Position numbers and translations under genes: made by a program
Shown: one piece after another, positions 13,211-23,445 of the stretch
Layout: each line of letters begins with the position of its first letter
Position numbering within the stretch: the first letter of the stretch is position 1
The notes under the pieces: model-generated
Databases searched by the model: none
What the model was told of the DNA's origin: nothing
What the model saw: the letters and a program-made list of their open reading frames with translations, nothing else
Assembly (NCBI GenBank): GCA_035444405.1
Contig: DAOMOP010000042.1
Coordinates: forward strand, 1 to 23,932
DNA: 23,932 nt
Reading direction: 5' to 3'
Origin: DAOMOP01 sp035444405
Lineage (GTDB): Bacteria > Pseudomonadota > Gammaproteobacteria > Burkholderiales > Rhodocyclaceae

Positions 13211-14964
13211 GACACGGTCACGGCGCGCTCGTCCTGCGGCACGGCGCGCTCCGCTGCGGGCGGCACGTCGAATCGTTCGCGGTCGGTGAGGATCAGCATT
13301 TCCGCTTCGTTGGCCGTGACCGGCCGCGAGTACAGGAAGCCCTGACTGTACTTGACCTTGAGCGCCTTGAGAATCGCCTCCTGCTCGGGCTGCTCGACGC
13401 CCTCGCAGACGACGTCGCGACCGAGCTGATGCGCGAGCTGCACGATGGTCTCGACGAAGCTCTTGTCGGCCCCGTCCTCGTGCAGATGCATGACGAAGGA
13501 GCGGTCGACCTTGAGCGTGTCGACCGGCAGGCGATGCAGGTAGCTCAACGACGAATAGCCGGTGCCGAAGTCGTCGAGCAGCAGGCGCACGCGCATCTTG
13601 CGCAGTTGCACCAGCAGCTCGATCGCGCGCTCGGCGTCTTCCATCATCGCGCTTTCGGTGATCTCGAGCTTCAGATGGCGCGGCGACAGGCCCGATTGAC
13701 GCAGTGTCCTGCGGATCTCGCGCGGCAACTCGGGGCGCAGCAGCTGGCGCGCGGAGAGGTTGACGCTCACCGTCAGTGCCGGCCGGCGCGGATGGCGCAG
13801 CTGCCAGGCGCGCATCTGGCGACAGGCTTCGTCGAGCATCCACTGTCCCAGCGGCACGATGAGACCGGTCTCTTCGGCGACGGGAATGAACTCGGCCGGC
13901 GAGATCAGGCCCTTTTCCGGATGGGCCCAGCGCACCAGCGCCTCGAAGCCCGACAGCCGGCCGCTCTGCAGTGCGACGATGGGCTGGTAGTAGGCCTGGA
14001 ACTGGCCGCGCTCGAGCGCCCGGCGCAGGTCCATCTCGAGCTCCAGGCGACGCACGGCCTCGTCGTGCATGCCGGGGTTGAACACCACGCAGCTGCCGCC
14101 GCCCTGGCTTTTCGCGCGCACCATCGCCATGTTGGCGTCGCGCACCATGTGGTCGGGTGCGGAGTATTCGTCGCCGCTCACCGTAATCCCGAACGACACC
14201 GTCGCGAACACCTCGTGCTCGTGCAGCGGAAAGGGCAGGAACAGCATCTCCTGGATGCGCTTGACGACACGCACCGGCGAGCTCGCGTCCCGGATGTCCT
14301 CGAGCAGGATGCCGAATTCGTCGCCGCCCAGGCGCGCCACCATGTCGGTCGGGCGTGTGGTGCTGCGCAGCAGGTTGGCCACGGCGACCAGCAGCATGTC
14401 GCCGAGGCGGTTGCCGAGGCTGTGATTGATCACCTTGAAGCGGTCGATGCCGCAGTAGAGCACCGCGAACTGGGCGTCCTTGCGGCGGCGCAGCCGCTGC
14501 AGCGTGTGCTCGATGCGGTCGATGAAGAGGCTGCGGTTGGGCAACCCGGTCAGGCCGTCGACATAGACTTCGGGCAGCGACGCGCTCGTGTTCGACAGGC
14601 TCACCGCGGTTTCGTGGGCGGACGCGTAGTACAGGTTCTCGGTGCGATCGTGACTGACGCTCCAGGTCAGGCCGATGTAGCTGCCGTCGTGGCGGCGGAA
14701 GCGGCTCGAGAAGCGCACGGTGGCGAGCGTGTCGTCGAGCGAGGCGAGCCGTGCGATGGTGTCCTGTTCATCGTCGTCGTGCACGAAATCGACGAACGGC
14801 CGCCACCTGAGCTCCTCCTGGCGCAGACCGAGCACCTGCCGCCATCCCTCGCTGACCAGCTGCACGGTCCAGGCGGCATCGAGAATCATCAGCAAGGTGT
14901 CGGGGAGCTTGAAGAACGCGCTTTCGAGCGGGGGGAGTTGCGGTGGCTTGCGGTAGATTTGCAC
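13207..14964 (-). CDS. PAS-GGDEF-EAL cyclic di-GMP signalling protein
   Basis: With a GTG start at 14964 the protein has 585 residues and no membrane segment: a PAS domain (about 15-120), GGDEF (about 135-300) and EAL (about 315-560). The GGDEF site is intact (213-217) with an inhibitory RxxD site five residues before it (R204-PTD). The EAL site is also intact: EALVR (341-345), N402, E437 in ITES, DDFGTG (464-469), K485/D487 and E521. It could therefore both make and degrade cyclic di-GMP; which activity dominates cannot be read from sequence. The frame stays open to an ATG at 15081, but those 39 extra codons are Arg/Pro-rich and not family-like. It lies 171 bases after the small transglutaminase gene and overlaps the deacetylase gene. 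Confidence 0.92.
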   Translation of the reverse strand: MQIYRKPPQLPPLESAFFKLPDTLLMILDAAWTVQLVSEGWRQVLGLRQEELRWRPFVDFVHDDDEQDTIARLASLDDTLATVRFSSRFRRHDGSYIGLTWSVSHDRTENLYYASAHETAVSLSNTSASLPEVYVDGLTGLPNRSLFIDRIEHTLQRLRRRKDAQFAVLYCGIDRFKVINHSLGNRLGDMLLVAVANLLRSTTRPTDMVARLGGDEFGILLEDIRDASSPVRVVKRIQEMLFLPFPLHEHEVFATVSFGITVSGDEYSAPDHMVRDANMAMVRAKSQGGGSCVVFNPGMHDEAVRRLELEMDLRRALERGQFQAYYQPIVALQSGRLSGFEALVRWAHPEKGLISPAEFIPVAEETGLIVPLGQWMLDEACRQMRAWQLRHPRRPALTVSVNLSARQLLRPELPREIRRTLRQSGLSPRHLKLEITESAMMEDAERAIELLVQLRKMRVRLLLDDFGTGYSSLSYLHRLPVDTLKVDRSFVMHLHEDGADKSFVETIVQLAHQLGRDVVCEGVEQPEQEAILKALKVKYSQGFLYSRPVTANEAEMLILTDRERFDVPPAAERAVPQDERAVTVS

Positions 14965-15135
14965 GTGCGGCCTGCTGCCCGTTGGGCGTCTGAGACGCGA
15001 TTGGCTGAGAGGCCGAAGATTACCGCAATATGCCGCTGCGGTGCGAGCGGGCCGCGGACTTCCGCTCTGTGAGTGTGGCATATGCCGCGGTCACGGGGCC
15101 CGACACGAGCCCTCGGCGCCCGGCCGTCGGCATGG

Positions 15136-16095
15136 TCAGGTGCCGGCGGTGCGCAGGTCCAGTGTCGGCATGCCGGCGTCGGTGTAAAGCTCGACGAACT
15201 CGTCCTCCGGCACGACCGTGACGGCGATCTCGGGCTCGTGCACGCCGCCGCCGAGGATCACGCCGCGCAACGGGGAAATGTCGCTGAAATCGCGGCCCCA
15301 GCCGATCGTGATGTGTTCGAGATCCGGGCGTACCGCGTTGGTCGGATCGAAATCCACCCAGCCCGGCCCGGGGCAGTACACCGCCACCCAGGCATGCGTC
15401 GCATCCGCGCCGATCAGGCGTTTCTTGCCGGGTGGCGGCTGCGTGAGCAGGTAGCCGCTGACGTAGCGTGCGGCGATGCCGCACGAGCGCAGGCACGAGA
15501 TCATGAAGTGCGCGAAGTCCTGGCACACGCCGCGCCGGTTCGCGAATACCTCGGTGACCGGTGTCGATACCTCGGTGGCATGGGGGTCGAAACTGAATTC
15601 GGCGAAGATGCGCCGCATCAGCCCGTCGACGGCGCGCAGCAGCGGGGTGCCGGCTGCGAAGGCGTCGGCCGCGTAGTCGGCGAAGTCGCGCTTCAGGCGC
15701 ACGTGAGTGGATTCGAACAGGAACGCCGTCGCCTCGAGCGCCTCGGGTACCATGGGCCGTCCGGCGCGATAGGTGAGTGCGTCGCGCACGGCCTCCCAGG
15801 GCGGACAGGCGTCGAGCTCGGCCGGCTGCCGGGCCCGCAGCTCGACCCAGCTCTCGCTGCGTACCGCCAGCTCGTCGTGATCGGCTTCGAAGTGCAGCAC
15901 GCGCACGGTGTTGCCGAACGCATCGGCAAAGCGTGCGTTGCGTGCCGGGGTCGGCGTCACGTCGAGATGGTGCGCGACACAGTGCTGCCACGGCAGTGCT
16001 CGCGGCTCGAGCCGCAGCAGCTGATGGGATTCGCCGACCGGCTGGTCGTAGCGGTACAGCGTGTCGTGGCGAACGTGATAGCGCAGCGTCGTCAT
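15136..16095 (-). CDS. Transglutaminase-like protein (bacterial transglutaminase N + core)
   Basis: The 319-residue protein has the bacterial transglutaminase N-terminal beta domain (MTTLRYHVRHDTLYRYDQPVGES...) and a papain-like core. The triad is C191 in RGVCQDFAHF, H234 in DATHAWVAVY and D250 in WVDFDPTN. Members of this group are predicted peptidases or amide-exchange enzymes; none of the close relatives has a firm substrate that I know of. No signal peptide is visible, so it should be cytoplasmic. The start ATG (16093-16095) overlaps the stop of the ATP-grasp/alpha-E gene in ATGA, showing tight coupling. It is shorter than, and only distantly similar to, the N-terminal domain of the DUF2126 protein upstream. 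Confidence 0.92.
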   Translation of the reverse strand: MTTLRYHVRHDTLYRYDQPVGESHQLLRLEPRALPWQHCVAHHLDVTPTPARNARFADAFGNTVRVLHFEADHDELAVRSESWVELRARQPAELDACPPWEAVRDALTYRAGRPMVPEALEATAFLFESTHVRLKRDFADYAADAFAAGTPLLRAVDGLMRRIFAEFSFDPHATEVSTPVTEVFANRRGVCQDFAHFMISCLRSCGIAARYVSGYLLTQPPPGKKRLIGADATHAWVAVYCPGPGWVDFDPTNAVRPDLEHITIGWGRDFSDISPLRGVILGGGVHEPEIAVTVVPEDEFVELYTDAGMPTLDLRTAGT

Positions 16096-18650
16096 GCAAC
16101 GCTCCGCAGTCGTGACGGCGACACCGTGTGGATGAAGAAGCGGTGATGGACTTCGTCGGAGAGCCAGTACGCAGTCTCGCCGATGTCGCCCAGCAGCCCC
16201 GCCAGCGCCGCGCAGGCCGGCTCGCAGTGCAGCGGTTCGAAGCCGGCCAGATCGAAGCCGGCGAGACGCTTTTCGAGCCGGTCGAGCTGCGGCGGGTTCG
16301 GGTGACCGAGCTCGGCCGCGCTGCGCTGGATGTAGCGCTTGAGCACCTGGATCTGGAACATCACCGAGTGCGGATTCGCGGTGTCGAAGACCACCAGATG
16401 CACCGTCGGCAGCAGCTCGGGCGTGCGGCGGTAGCGCGCCCGATAGGTGACGATGGAGTTGGCCGCCTCGAGCAGCCACTCGAGCAGCTGCTCGCGCTCG
16501 CCGGCGGCGCCCTCGAGCACGCTCGAGACCAGCTCGGAGAGCCACGCCAGGCGCTCGATGCGCCGCCCGAGAATGAGGAAGCGCCAGCCCTCGTCGCGCG
16601 TCATGTCGTCCATCGCGAAACCGGCGAGCGAGATGCAGTTGAGCATCACCTGGTCGAGCACCGCCAGCGCCTGGTCCACCGTGAGCGGCGATGGCCGCAG
16701 GCACTGCTCGAGGCGGTTGAGCACGTGCCAGTTGTCCGACGACAGGCGTTCGCGCACGTGGATCGCGTTGGCCGCGAGTGCGCGCAGGTTCGCGGCCACC
16801 GAGCCCGGCGTGGCCGGATCGGCCACTGCGGCGAGCAGGCGCGCCTGCAGGGACGGCACGTCGCCGCCAGCCTCCGCTTCGCTGTCGGGCTCGGTCAGCG
16901 CGCCGATGCGGGTGGCCGCCGCGAGAAGGCCGGCGAGCTCCGGGTCGAGCTCGTCGAGGCCGCCCGACACGCGCATGAGTGCGGCCCGCAACACGCGCGC
17001 CGATGCTTCGCAGCGCTCGGCATGGCGTCCCATCCAGAACAGGTTCTCGCCGACGCGCGACGGAATGTCGGCCTCGGTGCACAGCAGGTCGATCACGCCG
17101 AGCCGCTTCTTGATCAGGCTCGTGCGTACCACCGCCCGGTCCGCCTGCACCCAGGTGTCCTTGGACGAGCCGCCGCGCTGCATCGTGATCACCTCGATGC
17201 CCGAACGCGGCGCGACACGCGTCAGCGCGCCCGGCATCACGACGTAGCCTTCGGGCGTCGCCGCGGCAAAGAGGCGCAGCCCGACCGAGCGCGCGGTCAG
17301 GCGGTGCGTCTCGTGGCGCTCGCCGGCGCGCCGTTCGGTGCTCGGGAGCCACACTGGAGCCTGCGACAGGCGCACCCACTCCTGCGCGACGTAGGCGTGT
17401 GGCTGTGCGCGGATGCTGTCGAGCAGCTGCTCGCGTGCCTCGCCCTTCAGTTCGTGGCCGAATACGGCGTCCTTGCGCATGCTCGCGAAGGCCGGCTTGA
17501 TCACGAGGTCGTCGAGGTTCGCGAGCACGTGTTCGAGCGCCGGCGCTTCGCCGCACCACCACGAGGCCACCGACGGGATCGCGAGCGGCTCGCCGAGCAG
17601 GCGCTGCGCGATCGCCGGCAGAAAACCGAACAGCGCGGCGCTTTCGAGCACGCCGCTGCCCAGTGCGTTGGCGATCAGCACGCGGCCCGCGCGCACCGCA
17701 CCGAGCAGCCCGGGCACCCCGAGTGCCGAGTCGGCGCGCAGCTCGAGCGGGTCGCAGAAGTCGTCGTCGAGGCGGCGCACGATCGCGTGCACGCGCCGCA
17801 GGCCGCGCAGCGTCTTCAGGAACACGGCATCGTCGCGCACCGTCAGGTCCTGTCCCTCGACGAGCGGAAAGCCGAGGTAGCGCGCGAGGAAGGCGTGCTC
17901 GAAGTAGGTCTCGTTGTACGGGCCCGGCGTCAGCAGCACGGTCAGCGGCGTGTCGCCATCCACCGGCGCCATGCGCGCGAGCCCGTCCTGCAGGCTGCGG
18001 AAAAAGCCGGACAGCTTTTGCACGCGCAGCTCGCGGAAGGCTTCCGGAAAGGCCTGCGACACCACCATGCGGTTTTGCAGCGCGTAGCCCGCGCCCGATG
18101 GGCCTTGCGTGCGGTCGGCGATGACCCACCAGCTGCCGTCGGGCGAACGGGCGAGGTCGGCTGCGTACAAGTGCAGGAAGCGGCCGCCGGGCGGGCGCGT
18201 GCCATGGCACGGCCACTTGTAGCCGTGCTGACCGAACACCAGTGCCGGCGGCAGCAGTCCTTCGGCGAGCAGCGTGCGGGGCCCGTACAGATCGGCGAGC
18301 ATCGCGTCGAGCAGGCGCGCGCGCTGGGCCACCGCGGCGGACAGCATGCTCCACTCGGCCGCGCCGATGATCAGCGGCAGCACGTCGAGCTCCCACGGCC
18401 GGCTCGCACCGCCCGGATCGGCGTAGACGTTGTAGGTGACGCCGTCGGACTCGATCGCGTCGGCCACGAAGGCGGCGCGTTGCTCGAGCGCCTGCAGCGG
18501 GGTCTTGCGCAGCCGCTCGACGAAGCCGCGCCAGTGCGCGCGCGGCATGCCCTTGCCGGCCAGCATCTCGTCGAAACGGTCGGCGCAGTACGGATACGAA
18601 TCGATCAGGTCGGCAGGCATGCGGGCGCTCAACCGAAACGGCCCCACCAT
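16092..18650 (-). CDS. Fusion of circularly permuted ATP-grasp and alpha-E domains
   Basis: The 852-residue protein joins a circularly permuted ATP-grasp domain (about 1-505) to an alpha-E domain (about 530-850). ATP-grasp hallmarks are YNVYADPGGASRPWELDVLPL, ADRTQGPSGAGYALQNR (about 179-195), LTPGPYNETYFEHAFLA and LVIKPAF (383-389) with a nucleotide-contacting lysine. The alpha-E part opens with SRVGENLFWMGRHAERCE (about 531-548) and is all helical. ATP-grasp enzymes join a carboxylate to an amine; this subgroup is predicted to form peptide bonds. The domains are separate genes in many genomes. The start could be ATG 18650, GTG 18653 or the internal ATG 18620; all have weak ribosome sites. 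It lies 16 bases after the DUF2126 part. Confidence 0.92.
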   Translation of the reverse strand: MVGPFRLSARMPADLIDSYPYCADRFDEMLAGKGMPRAHWRGFVERLRKTPLQALEQRAAFVADAIESDGVTYNVYADPGGASRPWELDVLPLIIGAAEWSMLSAAVAQRARLLDAMLADLYGPRTLLAEGLLPPALVFGQHGYKWPCHGTRPPGGRFLHLYAADLARSPDGSWWVIADRTQGPSGAGYALQNRMVVSQAFPEAFRELRVQKLSGFFRSLQDGLARMAPVDGDTPLTVLLTPGPYNETYFEHAFLARYLGFPLVEGQDLTVRDDAVFLKTLRGLRRVHAIVRRLDDDFCDPLELRADSALGVPGLLGAVRAGRVLIANALGSGVLESAALFGFLPAIAQRLLGEPLAIPSVASWWCGEAPALEHVLANLDDLVIKPAFASMRKDAVFGHELKGEAREQLLDSIRAQPHAYVAQEWVRLSQAPVWLPSTERRAGERHETHRLTARSVGLRLFAAATPEGYVVMPGALTRVAPRSGIEVITMQRGGSSKDTWVQADRAVVRTSLIKKRLGVIDLLCTEADIPSRVGENLFWMGRHAERCEASARVLRAALMRVSGGLDELDPELAGLLAAATRIGALTEPDSEAEAGGDVPSLQARLLAAVADPATPGSVAANLRALAANAIHVRERLSSDNWHVLNRLEQCLRPSPLTVDQALAVLDQVMLNCISLAGFAMDDMTRDEGWRFLILGRRIERLAWLSELVSSVLEGAAGEREQLLEWLLEAANSIVTYRARYRRTPELLPTVHLVVFDTANPHSVMFQIQVLKRYIQRSAAELGHPNPPQLDRLEKRLAGFDLAGFEPLHCEPACAALAGLLGDIGETAYWLSDEVHHRFFIHTVSPSRLRSVA

Positions 18651-18666
18651 CACGGCAGTGCGGTGA

Positions 18667-19565
<899 letters not shown>

Positions 19566-19566
<1 letters not shown>

Positions 19567-21956
19567 CAGCCGGTCGACCAGCCATGGAAGGCGATCTCGA
19601 TCTCGTAGACCGAGTCGTTGCGCGCCTCGTCGACGCGCGGCGCCTGCGAGGTCGGGCCGATGAACAGGCCCGAGAACAGGTAGGACAGGCTCGGATGGTT
19701 GTGCCAGTAGGCGACGAGGCTGCGCAGCAGGTCGGGGCGGCGCAAGAAAGGCGAATCGGCCGGCGTCGGGCCGCCGAGCACGATGTGGTTGCCGCCGCCG
19801 GTGCCGGTGTGCCGCCCGTCGAGCATGAATTTCTCGGTGCTCAGGCGCGACTGGTGGGCCGCTGCGTACAGGTGCGTGGTCTGCTCGACCAGCGTGTCCC
19901 AGTCGCCGGCCGGATGGATGTTCACCTCGATGACGCCCGGATCGGGCGTGATGCGGAAATGCTGCAGGCGCGCGTCGCGCGGCGGCTCGTAGCCTTCGAG
20001 CAGCACCGGTTGCCTGAGCTCGGCGGCGGTCGCCTCGACGCAGGCGACCAGCGCGAGATAGTCCTCCAGGCATTCGGTCGGCGGCATGAAGAGGTAGAGC
20101 ACGCCGTCGCGCACCTGCGCGCACATCGCGGTGCGCGTGATGCCGGCGGCCGATTCGCCGGAGGCGGGCGGGCGTTCGCTGTCGGCCGTTGGCGTGGCCG
20201 CGTGCGGGTGCTCGGCGCGGTGGCGCGAACGGGCCGGGTCGGCCTGTTCGCGCAAGGTCGCGGCACGCGGCAGCGGTGCGAGGTGCTGGAACGGGTCGGG
20301 CTGGTGCGTCCAGGGATAGTCGGTCGTGCCGACCCACGGCAGCGAGTCGAGCGGCAGGCGATAGCCGAGCGGCGAATCGCCCGGGATCAGGTAGCAGCGC
20401 TCGCCGCGCAGAAACCACCGGCTGCTGCGCCAGCCGGCGTCGCGGCGCGCATCGTGCGCGATCGGCAGCACGTGGCCGACCACGTCGTCGAGACCGACCG
20501 AGAAGAGCCTGGCCAGACGCGCGCGCTCGAGCGGGTCGTCGAGCTTCGAGTCGAACGGATCGACGTTGATCGGCAGGCGGCGCTCGCGCCACAGGTAGTA
20601 GAGCGCATCCTCGAAGGCCGGAAAGACATGCTGCGCGCCGACGCCGAGCCGTTCGGCGACGCCGTGCAGAAACCGCCCGGCCACGCCGGCGTCGGCCTCG
20701 TAACGGCGCCGCTCGTCGGCAACCAGCGCCGTGTCGTGCCACAGCGGCTCGCCGTCGCGGCGCCAGTAGCAGTTGAGCGACCAGCGCGGCAGCTGCTCGC
20801 CCGGGTACCACTTGCCCTGCCCGAAGTGCACCAGCCCGTGCGGGCCGTAGCGCTCGCGCAGGCGATGGAAGAGCTCGCCGGCGAGCAGCCGCTTGGTCGG
20901 GCCGAGCGCATCGGTGTTCCACTCGGTGCCGTCCGGGTCGTCGACGGCCACGAAGGTCGGTTCGCCGCCTTGCGTCAGGCGCACATCCATCGTGGCAAGG
21001 CGCGCGTCGATCGCATGACCGAGTGCCTCGATCTCGTGCCACTGGGCTTCGGCATATGGCTTCGTGACGCGCGGGGCCTCCCAGATGCGCGTGAGCTTCA
21101 TCTCGTGCGCGAAACGGACCTCGCAGTCGTCGACGAGGCCGCTGACCGGTGCGGCCGAGAACGGGTCGGGCGTGCAGGCAAGCGGAATGTGGCCCTCGCC
21201 GGCGAACAGCCCCGAGGTCGGGTCGAGGCCGATCCAGCCGGCGCCCGGCAGATAGACTTCGCACCACGCATGCAGATCGGTGAAGTCGGCAGCCGGTCCG
21301 GGCGGGCCTTCGAGCGGCTTGACGTCGGCGGTGAGCTGGATCAGATAGCCGGACACGAAGCGGGCGGCGAGTCCCAGATGGCGCAGCAATTGGACCAGCA
21401 GCCAGGCCGAGTCGCGGCACGAGCCGGAGCGTTTCTGGAGCGTCTCCTCGGGCGTCTGGATGCCCGGCTCGAGCCGGATCACGTAGCCGACGTGTTCGAA
21501 GAGCTCGCGGTTGAGGTCGACCAGAAAATACACGCTGAGCTTGCGCGTGCGGTCGATGCGGTCCAGCCACGCTGCGAAGTGCGGCGTGCACGGCAGCTTC
21601 CCGAAGTACGGCGCGAGCTCGTCGCGCTGCCAGCGCTCGTACTCGAACGGAAAATACTCGGCGTGCGGCTCGAGGAAGAAATCGAACGGGTTGATGACCG
21701 CCATCTCGGCCACCAGATCGACCTCGATGCGCATCCCGTCGGTTTCGTCCGGAAACACCAGGCGCGCGAGGTAGTTGGCCTGCGGGTCCTGCTGCCAGTT
21801 GATGAAGTGCTGCGGCGGTGCGACCTTCAGCGAGTAGCTCAGGATGCGGGTGCGGCAGTGCGGTGCCGGGCGCATCCGGATCACCTGCGGCCCCAGGCGC
21901 ACGCGTCGGTCGTAGTCGTAGGTGGTGACGTGATGCAGTGCGACATGGATCGACAT
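19566..21956 (-). CDS. Large transglutaminase-like/DUF2126 protein, N-terminal part
   Basis: The 796 residues comprise a transglutaminase-like domain (about 1-290) and most of a DUF2126 domain (from about 320). The triad is C180 in KRSGSCRDSAWL, H229 in TDLHAWCEVY and D245 in GLDPTSG. DUF2126 blocks include LTQGGEPTFVAVDD (328-341), HFGQGKWYPGEQLPRW, FPAFEDALYYLWRE and GRHTGTGGGNHIVLGG. A low-complexity, His/Pro/Ala-rich linker lies between PRAATLREQADPARS and AMCAQVRDGVLYLF. The ATG at 21954-21956 follows GAGGGGGCAAGC. The reading frame ends after VYEIEIAFHGWSTG, where the family would continue into PWLVDR; see the finding on the split. It is the first gene of the minus-strand run. Confidence 0.9.
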
Positions 21957-22079
21957 GCTTGCCCCCTCGATGAGGTTTGCGACGCGCCGCGCACCCGGTC
22001 GATATCCCGAACCGTTCGTGCATCGCGTGCCCGCCCTGCGGCGGCAGGCGCACTGTGGTGCCCCGCGCCGGTCTGCGGG

Positions 22080-22108
22080 CCGCATGCGCCGACTTTGTCG
22101 GCCTGCGG
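22080..22108. promoter_or_regulatory. Dyad overlapping the putative M20 promoter
   Basis: GCCGAC-TTT-GTCGGC (22088-22102) is a perfect six-base dyad. After a small unpaired bulge it is extended by CCGCA (22080-22084) against TGCGG (22104-22108). It covers the predicted -35 box of the M20 gene and lies in the divergent region with the transglutaminase run, so it could be an operator. An RNA hairpin is the other option. Confidence 0.4.
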
Positions 22109-22123
22109 GGCGTTCGCTAAACT
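22095..22123 (+). promoter_or_regulatory. Candidate sigma70 promoter of the M20 amidohydrolase gene
   Basis: TTGTCG (22095-22100) and TAAACT (22118-22123) are separated by 17 bases, each matching four of six consensus bases. Transcription would begin near 22130, giving a leader of about 110 bases before the ATG at 22241. Confidence 0.45.
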
Positions 22124-22240
22124 GTTCTGACTTCGACAGAGACCAGCGCCGTTGTTCCGCATGCGTGCCGACCGTACGATGCGCCTGCGGCCGCCGAGCG
22201 CATCGACGAACAAGAGTAACCCGGAAATGGGGACAGAATC

Positions 22241-23413
22241 ATGAAGGTGATCGACACCATTCGCCGTCGTCACGCACGGCTCACCGAGATCCGGCGCGAC
22301 ATCCACGCACATCCGGAGCTGGCGTACGCCGAGCAGCGCACCGCCGAGGTGATCGCCGCGCATCTCGAATCGCTCGGCGTCGAAGTCCAGCGCGGCATCG
22401 GCCGCACCGGCGTGGTCGGTACCATCCGCGGCGGGCGCGGGCTGCGCGCGATCGGGCTGCGGGCCGACATGGACGCGCTGCCGATCCAGGAGCGCAACAC
22501 TTTCGCGCACCACTCGCGTCATCCCGGTTGCATGCATGCGTGTGGTCACGACGGGCACACGACGATGCTGCTCGCGGCGGCCGAAGTGCTCGCCGCGCGG
22601 CGCGACTTCGACGGCACGGTACACCTGGTGTTCCAGCCCGCCGAGGAGGGCGAGGCGGGCGCGCGGGCGATGATCGAGGACGGTCTGTTCGAGCGCTTCC
22701 CGATGGAGGCAATCTTCGGCCTGCACAACTGGCCCGGCATGCCCGCCGGCCAGTTCGCCGTGCACACCGGCCCGGCGATGGCCAGCGCCGACCGCTTCGA
22801 CATCGAGGTGCGCGGGCGCGGCTGCCACGCCGCGATGCCGCACCTGGGAGCCGATCCGGTGGTGGCCGCCGCCGCGCTGGTGCAGGCGATCCAGTCCATC
22901 GCCAGCCGCACGCTCGATCCGCTCGACCCGGCAGTGGTGTCGACGACGATGTTCCACGCCGGTGAGGCGTACAACGTGATTCCGGACCGCGCGCAGCTGT
23001 CGGGCACTGCGCGCGCGTTCAGCGAGGCCGTGCAGACGCGCATCGAGGCGCGGCTGGGCAAGCTGTGTGACGGCGTTGCCTCCGCGCACGGGGTCGACAT
23101 CACGCTCGAGTACCGGCGCGGCTATCCGCCGACCGTCAACTCCGCCGCCGAGGCGGCGCTGTGCGCCGAGGTCGCGCGTGCACTGGTCGGCGCCGAGAAC
23201 GTCGTCACCGACGCGCGCCCGAGCATGGGTGCCGAGGACTTCGCGTTCTACCTGCAGCACAAGCCCGGCTGCTATGTGTGGCTCGGCAACGGTCCGGGCG
23301 AGGGCGGCTGCACGCTGCACAATCCGCACTACGATTTCAACGACGACATCATTCCCACCGGCGGCGCCTACTGGGTCGAGCTGGTGCGGCGCATCCTCGC
23401 GCCGGCGTCGTGA
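22241..23413 (+). CDS. M20 family amidohydrolase (hippurate/IAA-amino acid hydrolase-like)
   Basis: The 390-residue M20D enzyme removes N-acyl groups from amino acids; hippurate, N-acetyl-amino acids or auxin conjugates are typical family substrates, and this one cannot be assigned. Metal-site residues are C101 and H103 in MHACGHDGHTT, the E135-E136 pair in QPAEEGEAG (general base and ligand), H162 in GLHNWPG and H360 in CTLHNPHYDFND. The lid/dimerisation domain spans about 180-290 (VRGRGCHAAMPHLGADPV, AGEAYNVIPD). A GGGGAC ribosome site precedes the ATG. No signal peptide, so cytoplasmic. It is divergent from the transglutaminase run; the next gene begins 32 bases after its stop or overlaps it, depending on start choice. 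Confidence 0.94.
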   Translation: MKVIDTIRRRHARLTEIRRDIHAHPELAYAEQRTAEVIAAHLESLGVEVQRGIGRTGVVGTIRGGRGLRAIGLRADMDALPIQERNTFAHHSRHPGCMHACGHDGHTTMLLAAAEVLAARRDFDGTVHLVFQPAEEGEAGARAMIEDGLFERFPMEAIFGLHNWPGMPAGQFAVHTGPAMASADRFDIEVRGRGCHAAMPHLGADPVVAAAALVQAIQSIASRTLDPLDPAVVSTTMFHAGEAYNVIPDRAQLSGTARAFSEAVQTRIEARLGKLCDGVASAHGVDITLEYRRGYPPTVNSAAEAALCAEVARALVGAENVVTDARPSMGAEDFAFYLQHKPGCYVWLGNGPGEGGCTLHNPHYDFNDDIIPTGGAYWVELVRRILAPAS

Positions 23414-23445
23414 ACCTTTCGCGGCCGGCGCGCGTCCACCCGCCC

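Noticed and set aside
12922..15072. 716-codon open frame on the plus strand opposite the PAS-GGDEF-EAL gene
   Set aside because: All catalytic motifs are on the minus strand; the plus translation is His/Arg/Gln-rich with no domain.
14965..15081. Longer N-terminus of the PAS-GGDEF-EAL protein from an ATG at 15081
   Set aside because: The 39 extra residues are Arg/Pro/Ser-rich, without structure expected before a PAS domain, and the stretch contains repeats suggesting control DNA. It is not excluded.
19584..22130. Very long open frame on the plus strand opposite the DUF2126 gene
   Set aside because: Same reason: the minus strand has transglutaminase and DUF2126 blocks; the plus product has shadow composition and would run antisense to the whole gene.
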